A stretch of 64,000 nucleotides of DNA from JAPPHA01 sp965221575 (GTDB taxonomy: Bacteria; Pseudomonadota; Alphaproteobacteria; Rhodobacterales; Rhodobacteraceae), in contig CBDCSM010000013.1 of the NCBI GenBank assembly GCA_965221575.1, positions 558,001 to 622,000 of the forward strand. The letters are read 5' to 3'. This document shows, piece by piece, positions 8,959 through 17,392 of this stretch. Below the pieces are notes generated by a model. That model saw only the letters and a program-made list of their open reading frames with translations, was not told where the DNA came from and ran no database searches. Position numbers and translations under genes: made by a program. Within the stretch, counting starts at the first letter, position 1. Each line of letters begins with the position of its first letter.

Positions 8959-9182
8959 CAATTCAAGACCACTCCGCGGCGGCAGGGAACACCGCAGATC
9001 CTGTCCAGGCCTTCCGGAATCTCCGGATGATCGCGATTCCGGAATCCCGCCGAGTGAACGCACTCGGGACACGGCAATTGTCCCTGCCGATTCGCGGCAT
9101 GCTCACGCTCTTCTCCGAGATTGTCGCCCAACCGCAAAATCGATAGACGGCGCTTGATCGAGAAGCAAGGCGGGAAACGAAG

Positions 9183-10838
9183 ATGGCGCAGCACCAGTAT
9201 GTCTTCCACATGGACGGGCTATCCAAGTCTTACCCCGGGGGAAAGACCTGCTTTGAAAACATCCGGCTTTCATTCCTGCCCGGAGTCAAGATCGGTGTCG
9301 TCGGCGTCAACGGTTCGGGCAAATCGACCCTGATGCGTATCATGGCGGGAATCGAAACGGACTATGGAGGCGAAGCGTGGGCCGCGGAAGGCGTCAGGGT
9401 CGGATACCTGCCGCAGGAACCCGAACTCGATGCGAGCCTCGATGTTCGCGGGAACATAATGCTGGGTGTCAAGGAAAAGCTGGAGGTTGTAGAAAGGTTC
9501 AATTTCCTCGCGATGAACTACTCCGACGACATCGCTGACGAAATGACCCGACTGCAGGACCAGATCGATGCGGAAGACCTGTGGTCCCTCGACTCGCGTA
9601 TCGACATTGCCATGGACGCCTTGCGCTGCCCGCCGGACCATGCGGAAGTGGCAACGCTTTCGGGCGGCGAAAAACGCAGGGTCGCGCTGTGTCGGCTGCT
9701 GCTGGAAGCGCCGGACATGTTGCTGCTCGACGAGCCGACCAACCATCTCGACGCCGAGACCGTTGCCTGGCTCCAGCAACATCTCATCAACTATCGAGGT
9801 ACCTGCCTGATCATCACCCACGACAGGTACTTCCTTGACAGGATTACCGGGTGGATTCTTGAACTCGATCGCGGACGTGGAATCCCCTACGAGGGCAATT
9901 ATTCTTCCTGGATTGAACAGAAGGCGATCCGTCTCGAACAGGAAAACCGTGATCAGCGGTCGAAAAGAAAGGTCCTTGAGCGGGAACTGGAATGGATACG
10001 CCAGAGTCCCCGGGCGCGACAGGCCAAGCAGAAGGCCAGGATCGATGCCTACAACACGCTCGCATCCCAGACGGAACGCGAGCGAATCCGGAACGCCCAG
10101 ATCGTCATTCCCAATGGTCCCCGGCTCGGCTCCAGGGTCGTCGAAGTCAAGGGCCTGCGCAAGAGCTACGGCGACACCCTGTTGTTTGACGACGTGAACT
10201 TCAGCCTCCCGGCTGGGGCAATCGCCGGAGTCATCGGCCCGAACGGGGCCGGGAAAACCACGCTCTTCCGATTGCTGGCCGGCCAGGAGGACCCTGACTC
10301 CGGCTCGGTCGAATTCGGAGAAACGGTCGAGCTTTCGTACCTTGACCAGTCAAGGGACCATCTCGACGATGACCGCACCGTCTGGGAGGAGATTTCCGAC
10401 GGACTCGAATTCATCTGGTTGGGCGATGCGGAAATGAATTCGCGAGCATACTGTTCGGCGTTCAATTTCAAGGGAAGCGACCAGCAAAGGCCGGTGTCGC
10501 TGCTCTCGGGCGGTGAGCGAAACCGTGTTCACATGGCGAAGCTTCTCCGTCACGGCGGCAATGTCCTTCTGCTCGACGAGCCGACAAATGACCTCGATGT
10601 CGAAACTCTCAGGGTTCTCGAAGACGCGATCGCCGATTTCGCCGGATGTGCGGTCATCATTTCCCACGACCGCTTTTTCCTTGACCGCATCTGCACGCAT
10701 ATCCTGGCCTTCGAAGGCGACAGCCACGTCGAAATGTTCGAAGGCAACTTTGAAGATTACGAAAAGGACAAGAAAAGGCGCCTCGGAACCGATGCGCTCG
10801 TACCCAAGCGGGTGAAATACCGAAAGTTTACCCGCTGA
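9183..10838 (+). CDS. ettA: Energy-dependent translational throttle protein EttA (ABC-F)
   Basis: A 551-residue ABC-F ATPase with two nucleotide-binding domains and no membrane segments. It binds the ribosomal E site and gates the first elongation step according to ATP/ADP levels. Domain 1 has Walker A GVNGSGKST near residue 39, signature LSGGEKRRVALCRL and Walker B DMLLLDEPTNHLD. A charged linker (about 245-305) includes ELEWIRQSPRARQAKQKAR, typical of EttA. Domain 2 has GPNGAGKTTL, LLSGGERNRVHMAKL and VLLLDEPTNDLD. The C-terminus (KRVKYRKFTR) matches EttA rather than Uup. A weak hairpin (GCACCT/AGGTGC, 10862-10880) follows and could end transcription. Confidence 0.94.
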   Translation: MAQHQYVFHMDGLSKSYPGGKTCFENIRLSFLPGVKIGVVGVNGSGKSTLMRIMAGIETDYGGEAWAAEGVRVGYLPQEPELDASLDVRGNIMLGVKEKLEVVERFNFLAMNYSDDIADEMTRLQDQIDAEDLWSLDSRIDIAMDALRCPPDHAEVATLSGGEKRRVALCRLLLEAPDMLLLDEPTNHLDAETVAWLQQHLINYRGTCLIITHDRYFLDRITGWILELDRGRGIPYEGNYSSWIEQKAIRLEQENRDQRSKRKVLERELEWIRQSPRARQAKQKARIDAYNTLASQTERERIRNAQIVIPNGPRLGSRVVEVKGLRKSYGDTLLFDDVNFSLPAGAIAGVIGPNGAGKTTLFRLLAGQEDPDSGSVEFGETVELSYLDQSRDHLDDDRTVWEEISDGLEFIWLGDAEMNSRAYCSAFNFKGSDQQRPVSLLSGGERNRVHMAKLLRHGGNVLLLDEPTNDLDVETLRVLEDAIADFAGCAVIISHDRFFLDRICTHILAFEGDSHVEMFEGNFEDYEKDKKRRLGTDALVPKRVKYRKFTR

Positions 10839-11222
10839 TCAGGTTTCGCAATTCGCCCGTGGCACCTTTTGCGCAGGTGCTTGACGCGCAAGACCGAAAC
10901 GGGACTCCGTTCACCGTAAAGCACGGAAGCCGATCTCAGTGCTCATGGTCCTTGCGATCGTCTCCGGAATGCCGGGGCGTGTATTCATGAACGCGGTTCG
11001 GCCGAATTTTGCTTCTCGACGCCGGCAGACTTCCATCGGCGTGGCGTCCGAACCTGTCAAGCGGAGCCGGGCCGATCCTGGCGGCTGCCGGTTTTCCAGG
11101 CATCCCGGGGGCTGTCATGATCCGCATCACGAATCATGTCGCATGAACCTGTTCTCCGTCGCACGGCACAAAAGCTTGTGCAGTTTCAGCGGATTCTCTC
11201 ACGGCGGCACTCGGCCGCTCGC
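10839..11222 (+). other. Gene-free interval after ettA
   Basis: About 380 bases between the convergent ettA and araC-type genes. The only structure I can point to is a 6-bp hairpin with a 7-base loop at 10862-10880, 24 bases after the ettA stop and followed by just two T residues, so a weak terminator at best. No open frame here has a ribosome binding site or a recognisable product. Confidence 0.4.
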
Positions 11223-12038
11223 TTACCCCTCACGAGTGGTAAGAACCGTTTCGGCCCCGACCTCAGGCCAAAAGTCGCTCGGGCTGCGCCCGAGCGTCCG
11301 GCGGAACATGTAGCTGAACGCACTTGACGACGCATAACCGATGTCGGACGCGACCGAACTGACCTTCTCGCCAGCTGCAAGCCTTGAAATCGCGTAAAGA
11401 ATGCGCGCGTGTCGCAACCAGCGCAACGGCGGCATACCGGTTTCGGCGACAAACAATCGTTCGATCGTCTTGCGGCTGGCGGGGGCTTCGGCGAGCCAGG
11501 AGTCGACCGATTCGGCAATGCCCGGGTCGTCGAGCGCTGCTTGGGCAAGCCGGCGAATTCGACGATCTCGTGGCATTGCGATTGAAAGCGGGGCGTCCGG
11601 GGCGGCAACGAGTTCATGACGCAGGAGATCGTGAAGCGCGTCTTTGTGATCACGCGCAAGGCTTGTTCCGCTGTCGGGTATGGTGGCTGTTATCAAGGCG
11701 CTCAGCAGCGGCGTCATTGCCATGACCCGGCATGGCGTGCCGATCTTCTCGGCTTCGTCCTGGCGTACGTCGACATAACTCATCTCGTTGTTCAATCCGA
11801 ATCGTATCCGGTGCTCCACGTTCGGCGGAATCCACAATGCCATCGCCGGGCTGAGCAACAGGGCGCGGCCCGGTGCGCCGACGTACATGGATCCCGAAAC
11901 CGCAGAGATGAGCTGGCCAAAGTCGTGGGTGTGCCGGTCGTAGGTCTCGCCGGACGCCGGCTTGATCGTCTGACCGCGATAGCGTGGCACGCGGGTCTCG
12001 CCGGTGTCCTCCGGAGGATGGTGTTTCGGTTTGGTCAT
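11223..12038 (-). CDS. AraC family transcriptional regulator
   Basis: A 271-residue regulator. The N-terminal part (about 25-90) has a cupin-like sensor with HTHDFGQLISAVSGS and LLLSPAMALWIPPNVEHRI, as in AraC proteins of the AraC/cupin type. The C-terminal 100 residues form the double helix-turn-helix: ASRKTIERLFVAETGMPPLRWLRHARILYA, then EKVSSVASDIGYASSSAFSYMFRRTLGRSPSDFW, the diagnostic second helix-turn-helix. It is divergent from the MFS gene at 12163 with a short AT-rich gap, so it most likely regulates that exporter and itself. The inducer is unknown. Confidence 0.9.
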   Translation of the reverse strand: MTKPKHHPPEDTGETRVPRYRGQTIKPASGETYDRHTHDFGQLISAVSGSMYVGAPGRALLLSPAMALWIPPNVEHRIRFGLNNEMSYVDVRQDEAEKIGTPCRVMAMTPLLSALITATIPDSGTSLARDHKDALHDLLRHELVAAPDAPLSIAMPRDRRIRRLAQAALDDPGIAESVDSWLAEAPASRKTIERLFVAETGMPPLRWLRHARILYAISRLAAGEKVSSVASDIGYASSSAFSYMFRRTLGRSPSDFWPEVGAETVLTTREG

Positions 12039-12162
12039 GGTTGTGACGAATTCTAGATATATTTAGATTTTTTATCGATTGCAAGACAATCTGTTCCGAC
12101 ATAGTTTGCGCGGGCATTTCGGGCACGAAGTTCGCACCTCTGGACCACAGATTACCACAGCC
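12039..12162. promoter_or_regulatory. Divergent AT-rich promoter region, araC-type gene / MFS gene
   Basis: A 124-base intergenic region between two divergent starts. It is much AT-richer than its surroundings at 12050-12090. A short inverted repeat GATTG-N5-CAATC spans about 12076-12090 and would suit an AraC-type or other dimeric binder. Individual -35/-10 boxes are not resolved. Assignment as the control region is inferred from gene orientation and base composition. Confidence 0.45.
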
Positions 12163-13365
12163 ATGCAAAACCGCACCCTCCTGACTTGGTTCGCGCTTGG
12201 TCATTTCGCCAACGACTGGTCGGTCTGTTCGCTTTGGCTGATCGTGCCTGCGGTTGGCATCGCCATGGATCTTTCACCGGCTGAGGTTGGCCTGTTGTTC
12301 ACGATCTGCAACATCGGCGGTGCGCTCGCTTACCTGCCAGCCGGAATACTCGCCGATCACGTCTCGAACCGTGGCCGCCTGCTGGTCGCCACCTTCTGGT
12401 GGGTCACCGTCGGTTATCTGCTTGCCGCCATGGCGCCAGGATTCTGGAGTCTCGCGCTGCTGCTCGCCATCGCGATCATGGGGGATGCGGCGTGGCACCC
12501 CATTGCCACGGGCGTGCTCATTCGTGAAAACAAGGAACGGCGCGCGCACGTGCTCGGCATTCACGCCATCGGTGGCTCGCTGGCGGAGGTGCTGTCGCCG
12601 CTCGCCGTCGGATTTCTTCTCGCTTTCATCGACTGGCGCGAGGCGCTGGCGGTCTCGGCGCTTCCCGCCGCGTTCATGGGTTTATGCTTCTTCTGGGTGG
12701 CGCGCGCGGTTCCGCGTGGCGAGAAAAAGTCGATCAGCAAGCGGGACATGTTCGGTCTCCTGAACATGTGGAGGCAGGGTAACGGTCTTCGCATGGTGGC
12801 GATGATCTGCCTCTACAACATGGCGCTGATGGCGCTTCTCAGCATGATCCCGCTCTATCTCGCGGACCGGCACGGATTCGGGCCGGAGGATGCCGGCATC
12901 GCGTTTTCGGCCATGCTGATCGTCGGCGCTCTGGCGCAACCCTGGGTCGGCAAGATCTCCGACATCGCAGGGCGCCGGCCGGTGGTCGTGTTCGGCAATC
13001 TCATGGCGGCGCTAGCGATCGGGTTGCTCGTATTTCAGCCTTCGCTCTGGGCCATAATCGCCGCGATGACGGTATCTGTCGCAGCTCTGGGTGCGATCCG
13101 CGCCGCCGTTCTCGCAGGAGCGGTCGATCACACCGGCCGCAGCGAAGGGACGACTCTGGGTCTCGCCTTCGCGCTGCTTGACGGCATCGGTGCACTTGGC
13201 GCGGTACTCGCCGGCATCGCCGCGGGATTCTCGTGGCCGCACATGTTCGGCCTCGCTGCCGCATTAGCATTCTTCGCCGCAGCACTGGGCTTCGTCACGG
13301 TCTTCGGGAACGCGGCAGCTTCCGCCACGCCACAAGTCGCAAGGCGCATCGAAGAGTCTTCGTAG
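12163..13365 (+). CDS. MFS transporter (fosmidomycin-resistance-like)
   Basis: A 400-residue membrane protein from the ATG at 12163 (MQNRTLLTWFALGHFANDW), with about twelve hydrophobic segments in two bundles. The first half reads like Fsr-type drug exporters: ALGHFANDW at the N-terminus, then the loop DAAWHPIATG and LGIHAIGGSLAEVLSPLAVG. The second half contains VGKISDIAGRRPVVVFG, the repeated motif A of MFS carriers. Paired with a divergent AraC-type regulator, it is likely an inducible efflux pump; the substrate is unknown. An in-frame start 28 codons earlier exists but would add a hydrophilic, unrelated N-terminus. Confidence 0.85.
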   Translation: MQNRTLLTWFALGHFANDWSVCSLWLIVPAVGIAMDLSPAEVGLLFTICNIGGALAYLPAGILADHVSNRGRLLVATFWWVTVGYLLAAMAPGFWSLALLLAIAIMGDAAWHPIATGVLIRENKERRAHVLGIHAIGGSLAEVLSPLAVGFLLAFIDWREALAVSALPAAFMGLCFFWVARAVPRGEKKSISKRDMFGLLNMWRQGNGLRMVAMICLYNMALMALLSMIPLYLADRHGFGPEDAGIAFSAMLIVGALAQPWVGKISDIAGRRPVVVFGNLMAALAIGLLVFQPSLWAIIAAMTVSVAALGAIRAAVLAGAVDHTGRSEGTTLGLAFALLDGIGALGAVLAGIAAGFSWPHMFGLAAALAFFAAALGFVTVFGNAAASATPQVARRIEESS

Positions 13366-13805
13366 CGGGCTTGGGTAAAGTCTGGAAGCTGCCGGAAAAC
13401 CAAGGAGGGGCATGCATCCGTTGAATTGACCGAAAACGCCGGAATTGTGCTGGCCCTATCGGAAGGACGCGCCCTATGGAACGGTGACAACCCGGATCGA
13501 AACACCCGCGCGAGACCCATTCGGAATTGATCGAAGGACGCCTTTCGGCGCCGCATGCCCGTAGCGGATCGGTCCATCTGGCGGCCTGGCAGATCACCGA
13601 GGGGACGCTGGAAGCGAAAAACCCTGTTACTCTTGGCAGGGGCGACTGCGAGCACGGCGACGGTGCCGGGAGCCGATACCGAAACGGCAACGTACCGGAT
13701 TGATCAGGACTGCCGGAGGCGTGGTGGAAGAGCACGGCTCCTCCTGATCGTCATGGCGAGCGCCAGTCGCCCCCGTTGTTCCCTGCGCACAAGGTCCTGC
13801 GGAAT
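13366..13805. other. Gene-free interval between convergent MFS and gudD genes
   Basis: About 440 bases between two convergent genes. Open frames on both strands are rich in Arg, Pro and Ser, lack ribosome binding sites and resemble antisense noise. No tRNA, strong terminator or repeat stands out. Confidence 0.4.
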
Positions 13806-15056
13806 TCAGAAATTCGGCCTGCCGAATTCCCAGTCAGGCCAGTGCTTTTTCATTTCACCCTCGTCGTCGCGGACCTTTATTCCGCAATCGAGACAGTTTC
13901 GGTGAAGGCGCCTCAATTCCGCCCGATCCAGGGAAACGCCGAGACCGGGCCCGTCGGGCACGGCAACCGTTCCGCCTTCGATCGTCAACTTGCCGCCCTC
14001 GATCACTTCGTCCTTTTGCCACGGATAATGGGTGTCGCAATCATAGGTCAGGTTGGGAGTCGCAGCAGCAAGATGTGCCATGGCAGCAAGACTTATCCCC
14101 AAGTGCGAATTCGAGTGCATGGACAGCCCGATTCCCCAGATTTCGCAGATCCTGGCCAATTCCCTGCTGGCCTGAAGCCCACCCCAGTAGTGGTGGTCTG
14201 AAAGGATGACACGGACCGCGTCTTCCGCAATCCCTGGCGAGATATGTTCAGGAGCGACAACATACATGTTTGTCGCCAACGGGATGTCGGTCGCGGCCTG
14301 AACACGGGCCATTCCGGAAAGTCCGGGAGTCGGGTCTTCCAGGTATTCGATCAGCCCTTCCAGGCGCGGGAGCAGGCGCAAGGTCGTATCGACACTCCAG
14401 CCTCCGTTCGGATCGATCCTCAGCGGCGCGTCCGGGAACGCCGATGCCAGCGCCTCGAGGCCCGCGAGTTCTTCTTCCGGGGCGAGAATCCCTGCCTTCA
14501 GCTTGATTGCCCCGAAACCGTAGAGTCCAATCATGCGCCGGGCCTGTTCAACGAGACCTTCCGGCGACAGGGCTTCGCCCCATTCGTCCGTTTGATCTTC
14601 GCCGTGGTGCTTGCCGAATTTGTAGAACAGGTAAGCGGAAAAAGGCACTCGTTCCCGAACCAGTCCTCCAAGAAGGTCGCAAACCCTTCGGCCGGTGGCC
14701 TTTCCAAACGCGTCCCACATCGCGACCTCGAAGGCTCCGATTACCCTTGGAACCAGGCGACTGGCGCCGGTGTTAAAACCTTCCACCGCGTCCCGAACCG
14801 CTGAAGCCGCACGGGTGCGGAGACCGTTCAGGTCGGTGATCTCCATGCCCCTCAGTCGGGGCGCCCCGGCAAGGCAGCCGTCAAGAACCGTCTTCGAACC
14901 ATAGCTTTCGCCCAGGCCGATGATTCCACCTTCCGTTTCGATCTCGATGACCGAGCGAAGCGCGTATGGCTGATGACACCCTGAATTGTTCAACAGCGGA
15001 GGATCCGCAAAGGCGATGGGTGTGATTCGAGCCTCCGCAATTCGCGTATCCGACAT
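13806..15056 (-). CDS. gudD: Glucarate dehydratase (enolase superfamily)
   Basis: Dehydrates D-glucarate to 5-keto-4-deoxyglucarate. The ATG at 15056, preceded by GGGGAG, gives 416 residues; a frame open far upstream adds unrelated sequence. The chain carries the GlucD active-site set: Lys185-x-Lys187 (AIKLKAG), metal ligands Asp215 and Asn217 (RIDPNGGW), Glu240 (EYLEDP), Asn263 (ATNMYVV), and the catalytic His314 within LSMHSNSHLGISLAAM. YDCDTHYPWQ near residue 338 is another GudD mark. It is divergent from the lactonase and uronate dehydrogenase genes, which supply its substrate, so the three probably serve one pathway. A galactarate/glucarate-accepting homologue cannot be excluded. Confidence 0.9.
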   Translation of the reverse strand: MSDTRIAEARITPIAFADPPLLNNSGCHQPYALRSVIEIETEGGIIGLGESYGSKTVLDGCLAGAPRLRGMEITDLNGLRTRAASAVRDAVEGFNTGASRLVPRVIGAFEVAMWDAFGKATGRRVCDLLGGLVRERVPFSAYLFYKFGKHHGEDQTDEWGEALSPEGLVEQARRMIGLYGFGAIKLKAGILAPEEELAGLEALASAFPDAPLRIDPNGGWSVDTTLRLLPRLEGLIEYLEDPTPGLSGMARVQAATDIPLATNMYVVAPEHISPGIAEDAVRVILSDHHYWGGLQASRELARICEIWGIGLSMHSNSHLGISLAAMAHLAAATPNLTYDCDTHYPWQKDEVIEGGKLTIEGGTVAVPDGPGLGVSLDRAELRRLHRNCLDCGIKVRDDEGEMKKHWPDWEFGRPNF

Positions 15057-15490
15057 TGTGGTTCTCCCCGGGAGGCTCGGTGCCGGATCGCGAGACCAGG
15101 CCGGTTCCGTCCGGCCCACCGTGCAACTGTCGCGTGTGACATGGACGGCGCGTATTCTTTCAATCCGGACAATCCTTCGGGCATTGTCCAAGAGAGTCAA
15201 TGGCGGTATCCGATTGATCGGTTTCACCGAAATCCCGGTGCGAGCGCCCCAATTCGCCGGCAGGCAATTGTCCGGGGTGGCCGCCGAATGGTTCCGATTT
15301 CGGCTGAAACCCGGCACATGTGAGAGCCCGTCGAACGAAAGCCCACGGCGGAGATTGACCGTCACGCCTGTACGGATCATCATTGTCGGCGCAACATTAT
15401 CCGGGTGCGGTTCCCGGCCACCGCCTTGCCGGTGATCATGCGCCGGCGATGCCTCGGGCAGGTGAGTAGATTTAAGCAGAGGACCCCGAT
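15057..15490. other. Divergent intergenic region of the uronate locus
   Basis: About 430 bases between the divergent gudD and lactonase genes. The gudD reading frame stays open here but carries no homology and no start signal, so I treat it as noncoding. It presumably holds both promoters. I see no obvious palindromic operator, and no regulator gene lies in the locus. Confidence 0.4.
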
Positions 15491-16372
15491 GTGAAGATTG
15501 AATGCGTGGCCCCGACGAAAAGCAGGGTCGGTGAGGGCGCGGTCTGGGACGACCGCGACGAAGTGCTGTGGTGGGTGGACATTCCGGCCGGGCTGATTCA
15601 CTGTTTCGACCCTGCGACGAGTAGCAACCGCACGATTGACTACGGTGAACCGGTCGGTTGCCTGGCCGTTCGCGAAAGAGGGGGCCTGGTCTTGGCCACG
15701 AAGACAGGGTTCTGGCTGTTTGATCCAAAGACCGGAAATCGCGAGGCGATCCACGATCCGGAATCCCATCTCGAAATGAATCGCTTCAATGACGGGACAA
15801 CCGACGGCGCCGGCCGTTTCTGGGCGGGGACCATGAAGGACGGCGGCGAGCCCGAACCCGTCGGCCGCTTCTACCGCCTCGATTCCGACCATAGCGTCAC
15901 TGCCGGCCCCGGAGGGATCCACACGACAAATGGAATCGCCTTCTCCCCGAGCGGAGACCGCATGTACTTCTCGGACAGCAACAAGGGCGTACGAACGATC
16001 TGGCAATGCGATTATGATCTGAATACGGGCGAGCCGGGAAAACCGAGAATTTTCTTCGACACGCGATCGGTCGCGGGCAGGCCGGACGGGGGAACGGTCG
16101 ATTCCGAAGGGTGTTACTGGCAGGCGGGCATCGATGGCTGGCAGGTCTACCGGATCTCGCCGAATGGCGAAATCCTCACGGCCATAGACATGCCCGTCGA
16201 GAGACCGAGCAAGCCAATGTTCGGGGGCGAGAAGCTTGATGTTCTCTTCGTGACATCGCTTGGAGTCGGGTTGACGGACGGCACCGAGTCCCGTCAGACG
16301 GAAGCTGGAAGCCTTTTTGCCATAACCGGGCTTGGAGTTCGTGGCATTCGACAGACGCGTTTTGCCGGATGA
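15491..16372 (+). CDS. SMP-30/gluconolactonase family lactonase
   Basis: A 293-residue cytosolic six-bladed propeller of the SMP-30/gluconolaconase/LRE family. Metal-site motifs are GEGAVWDD near residue 14, MNRFNDGTTDGAGRFWAGTM near 95, TTNGIAFSPSGDRMYFSD near 145 and GRPDGGTVDSEGCYW near 197. The family hydrolyses sugar lactones. Next to uronate dehydrogenase and glucarate dehydratase, the natural substrate is likely the aldaro-lactone made by uronate oxidation. The GTG start has GAGGA upstream. The gene is about 140 bases before udh in the same direction. Confidence 0.88.
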   Translation: MKIECVAPTKSRVGEGAVWDDRDEVLWWVDIPAGLIHCFDPATSSNRTIDYGEPVGCLAVRERGGLVLATKTGFWLFDPKTGNREAIHDPESHLEMNRFNDGTTDGAGRFWAGTMKDGGEPEPVGRFYRLDSDHSVTAGPGGIHTTNGIAFSPSGDRMYFSDSNKGVRTIWQCDYDLNTGEPGKPRIFFDTRSVAGRPDGGTVDSEGCYWQAGIDGWQVYRISPNGEILTAIDMPVERPSKPMFGGEKLDVLFVTSLGVGLTDGTESRQTEAGSLFAITGLGVRGIRQTRFAG

Positions 16373-16515
16373 CACTCATATCCGGATTCACATCCACCAT
16401 TTAATCGTGGGCGCGGCTGGTCAGCCACGAATGTGCGCGTCAGGTACCCGCGAACCAGGATGACCGTGCGGTCGCCGCGGCATCCGGCGATCCGCGGCCA
16501 ACAAAGGGACTGACA

Positions 16516-17310
16516 ATGAAACGGTTACTCATCACCGGCGCTTCCGGCAATCTCGGCGTTGTCTGCAGGGAACGCCTCACCCATCTGGCGGATATCATCC
16601 GCCTGTCATGCCGGGGTGACCTCGGCGCGGCGCAACCCCACGAAGAAATCATGCGATGTGACCTTGGCGACAAGTCTGAAGTCGATGCCCTGGTGAAGGA
16701 TTGCGACGGAATCGTTCACATGGGCGGACAATCGATCGAAGCGCCGTGGGGGATCATACGCCGGGCCAACATCGATGGCGTGGTCAACCTCTACGAAGCG
16801 GCGCGAAAGCACGCCGTCAAGCGTATCGTGTTCGCCAGTTCCAACCATGCGATCGGGTTTTACCGGCAGACAGAGTTGCTCGATGCCGACTCCCCGACGC
16901 GTCCGGACGGTCTTTACGGGGTTTCGAAGGTCTTTGGAGAAGCCCTCGCATCGATGTACCACGACAAGTTCGGGATCGAGACCGCCTGCATTCGAATCGG
17001 GTCCTGCTATCCTGAACCTGCCGACCACCGCATGCTGTCCACGTGGATGAGCCACGACGACTTCATACGCCTGATCGAGTGCGTTTTCACGGTTCGGAAG
17101 CTGGGATGCCCGATCATCTACGGAGTATCGGACAATGACACGACCTGGTGGGACAACCGGAAGGTCTCGTACCTCGGCTGGCGGCCCCGGGACAACTCCG
17201 AGGTATTCAGGGGCCGACTGGACGAAAGATTGGATCCGCCTGACACAGATGATGCACGTGCAGTCTACCAGGGAGGAGCTTTCGCGGCCGATGGCATCCA
17301 CGAGGATTGA
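16516..17310 (+). CDS. udh: Uronate dehydrogenase (NAD-dependent)
   Basis: Oxidises D-galacturonate and D-glucuronate to aldaro-lactones with NAD. The 264-residue short-chain dehydrogenase/reductase has the Rossmann motif TGASGNLG at 8-15, FASSNHAIGFY near 106-116 and the catalytic YGVSK (Tyr134, Lys138). The blocks VRIGSC-like IRIGSCYPEP, RMLSTWMSHDDFIRLIE and the end region DDARAVYQGGAFA closely follow the Agrobacterium Udh sequence as I remember it. It has a GGGA ribosome binding site. Together with the lactonase and GudD it makes the first three steps of the oxidative uronate pathway; later enzymes (for example KdgD) are not in the window. Confidence 0.9.
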   Translation: MKRLLITGASGNLGVVCRERLTHLADIIRLSCRGDLGAAQPHEEIMRCDLGDKSEVDALVKDCDGIVHMGGQSIEAPWGIIRRANIDGVVNLYEAARKHAVKRIVFASSNHAIGFYRQTELLDADSPTRPDGLYGVSKVFGEALASMYHDKFGIETACIRIGSCYPEPADHRMLSTWMSHDDFIRLIECVFTVRKLGCPIIYGVSDNDTTWWDNRKVSYLGWRPRDNSEVFRGRLDERLDPPDTDDARAVYQGGAFAADGIHED

Positions 17311-17392
17311 GGCGGGCCCTTGTCGTATCGATCGGGCGACAAGATCGACCGGGCAGGTGTCCGGCCTCACGCGGCCCGGCAGCTGCGGGCAG

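Noticed and set aside
15057..15728. A 224-codon N-terminal extension of the glucarate dehydratase frame
   Set aside because: It lacks homology, is rich in Arg, Pro and Ser, and the ATG at 15056 has a good ribosome binding site and the family N-terminus.
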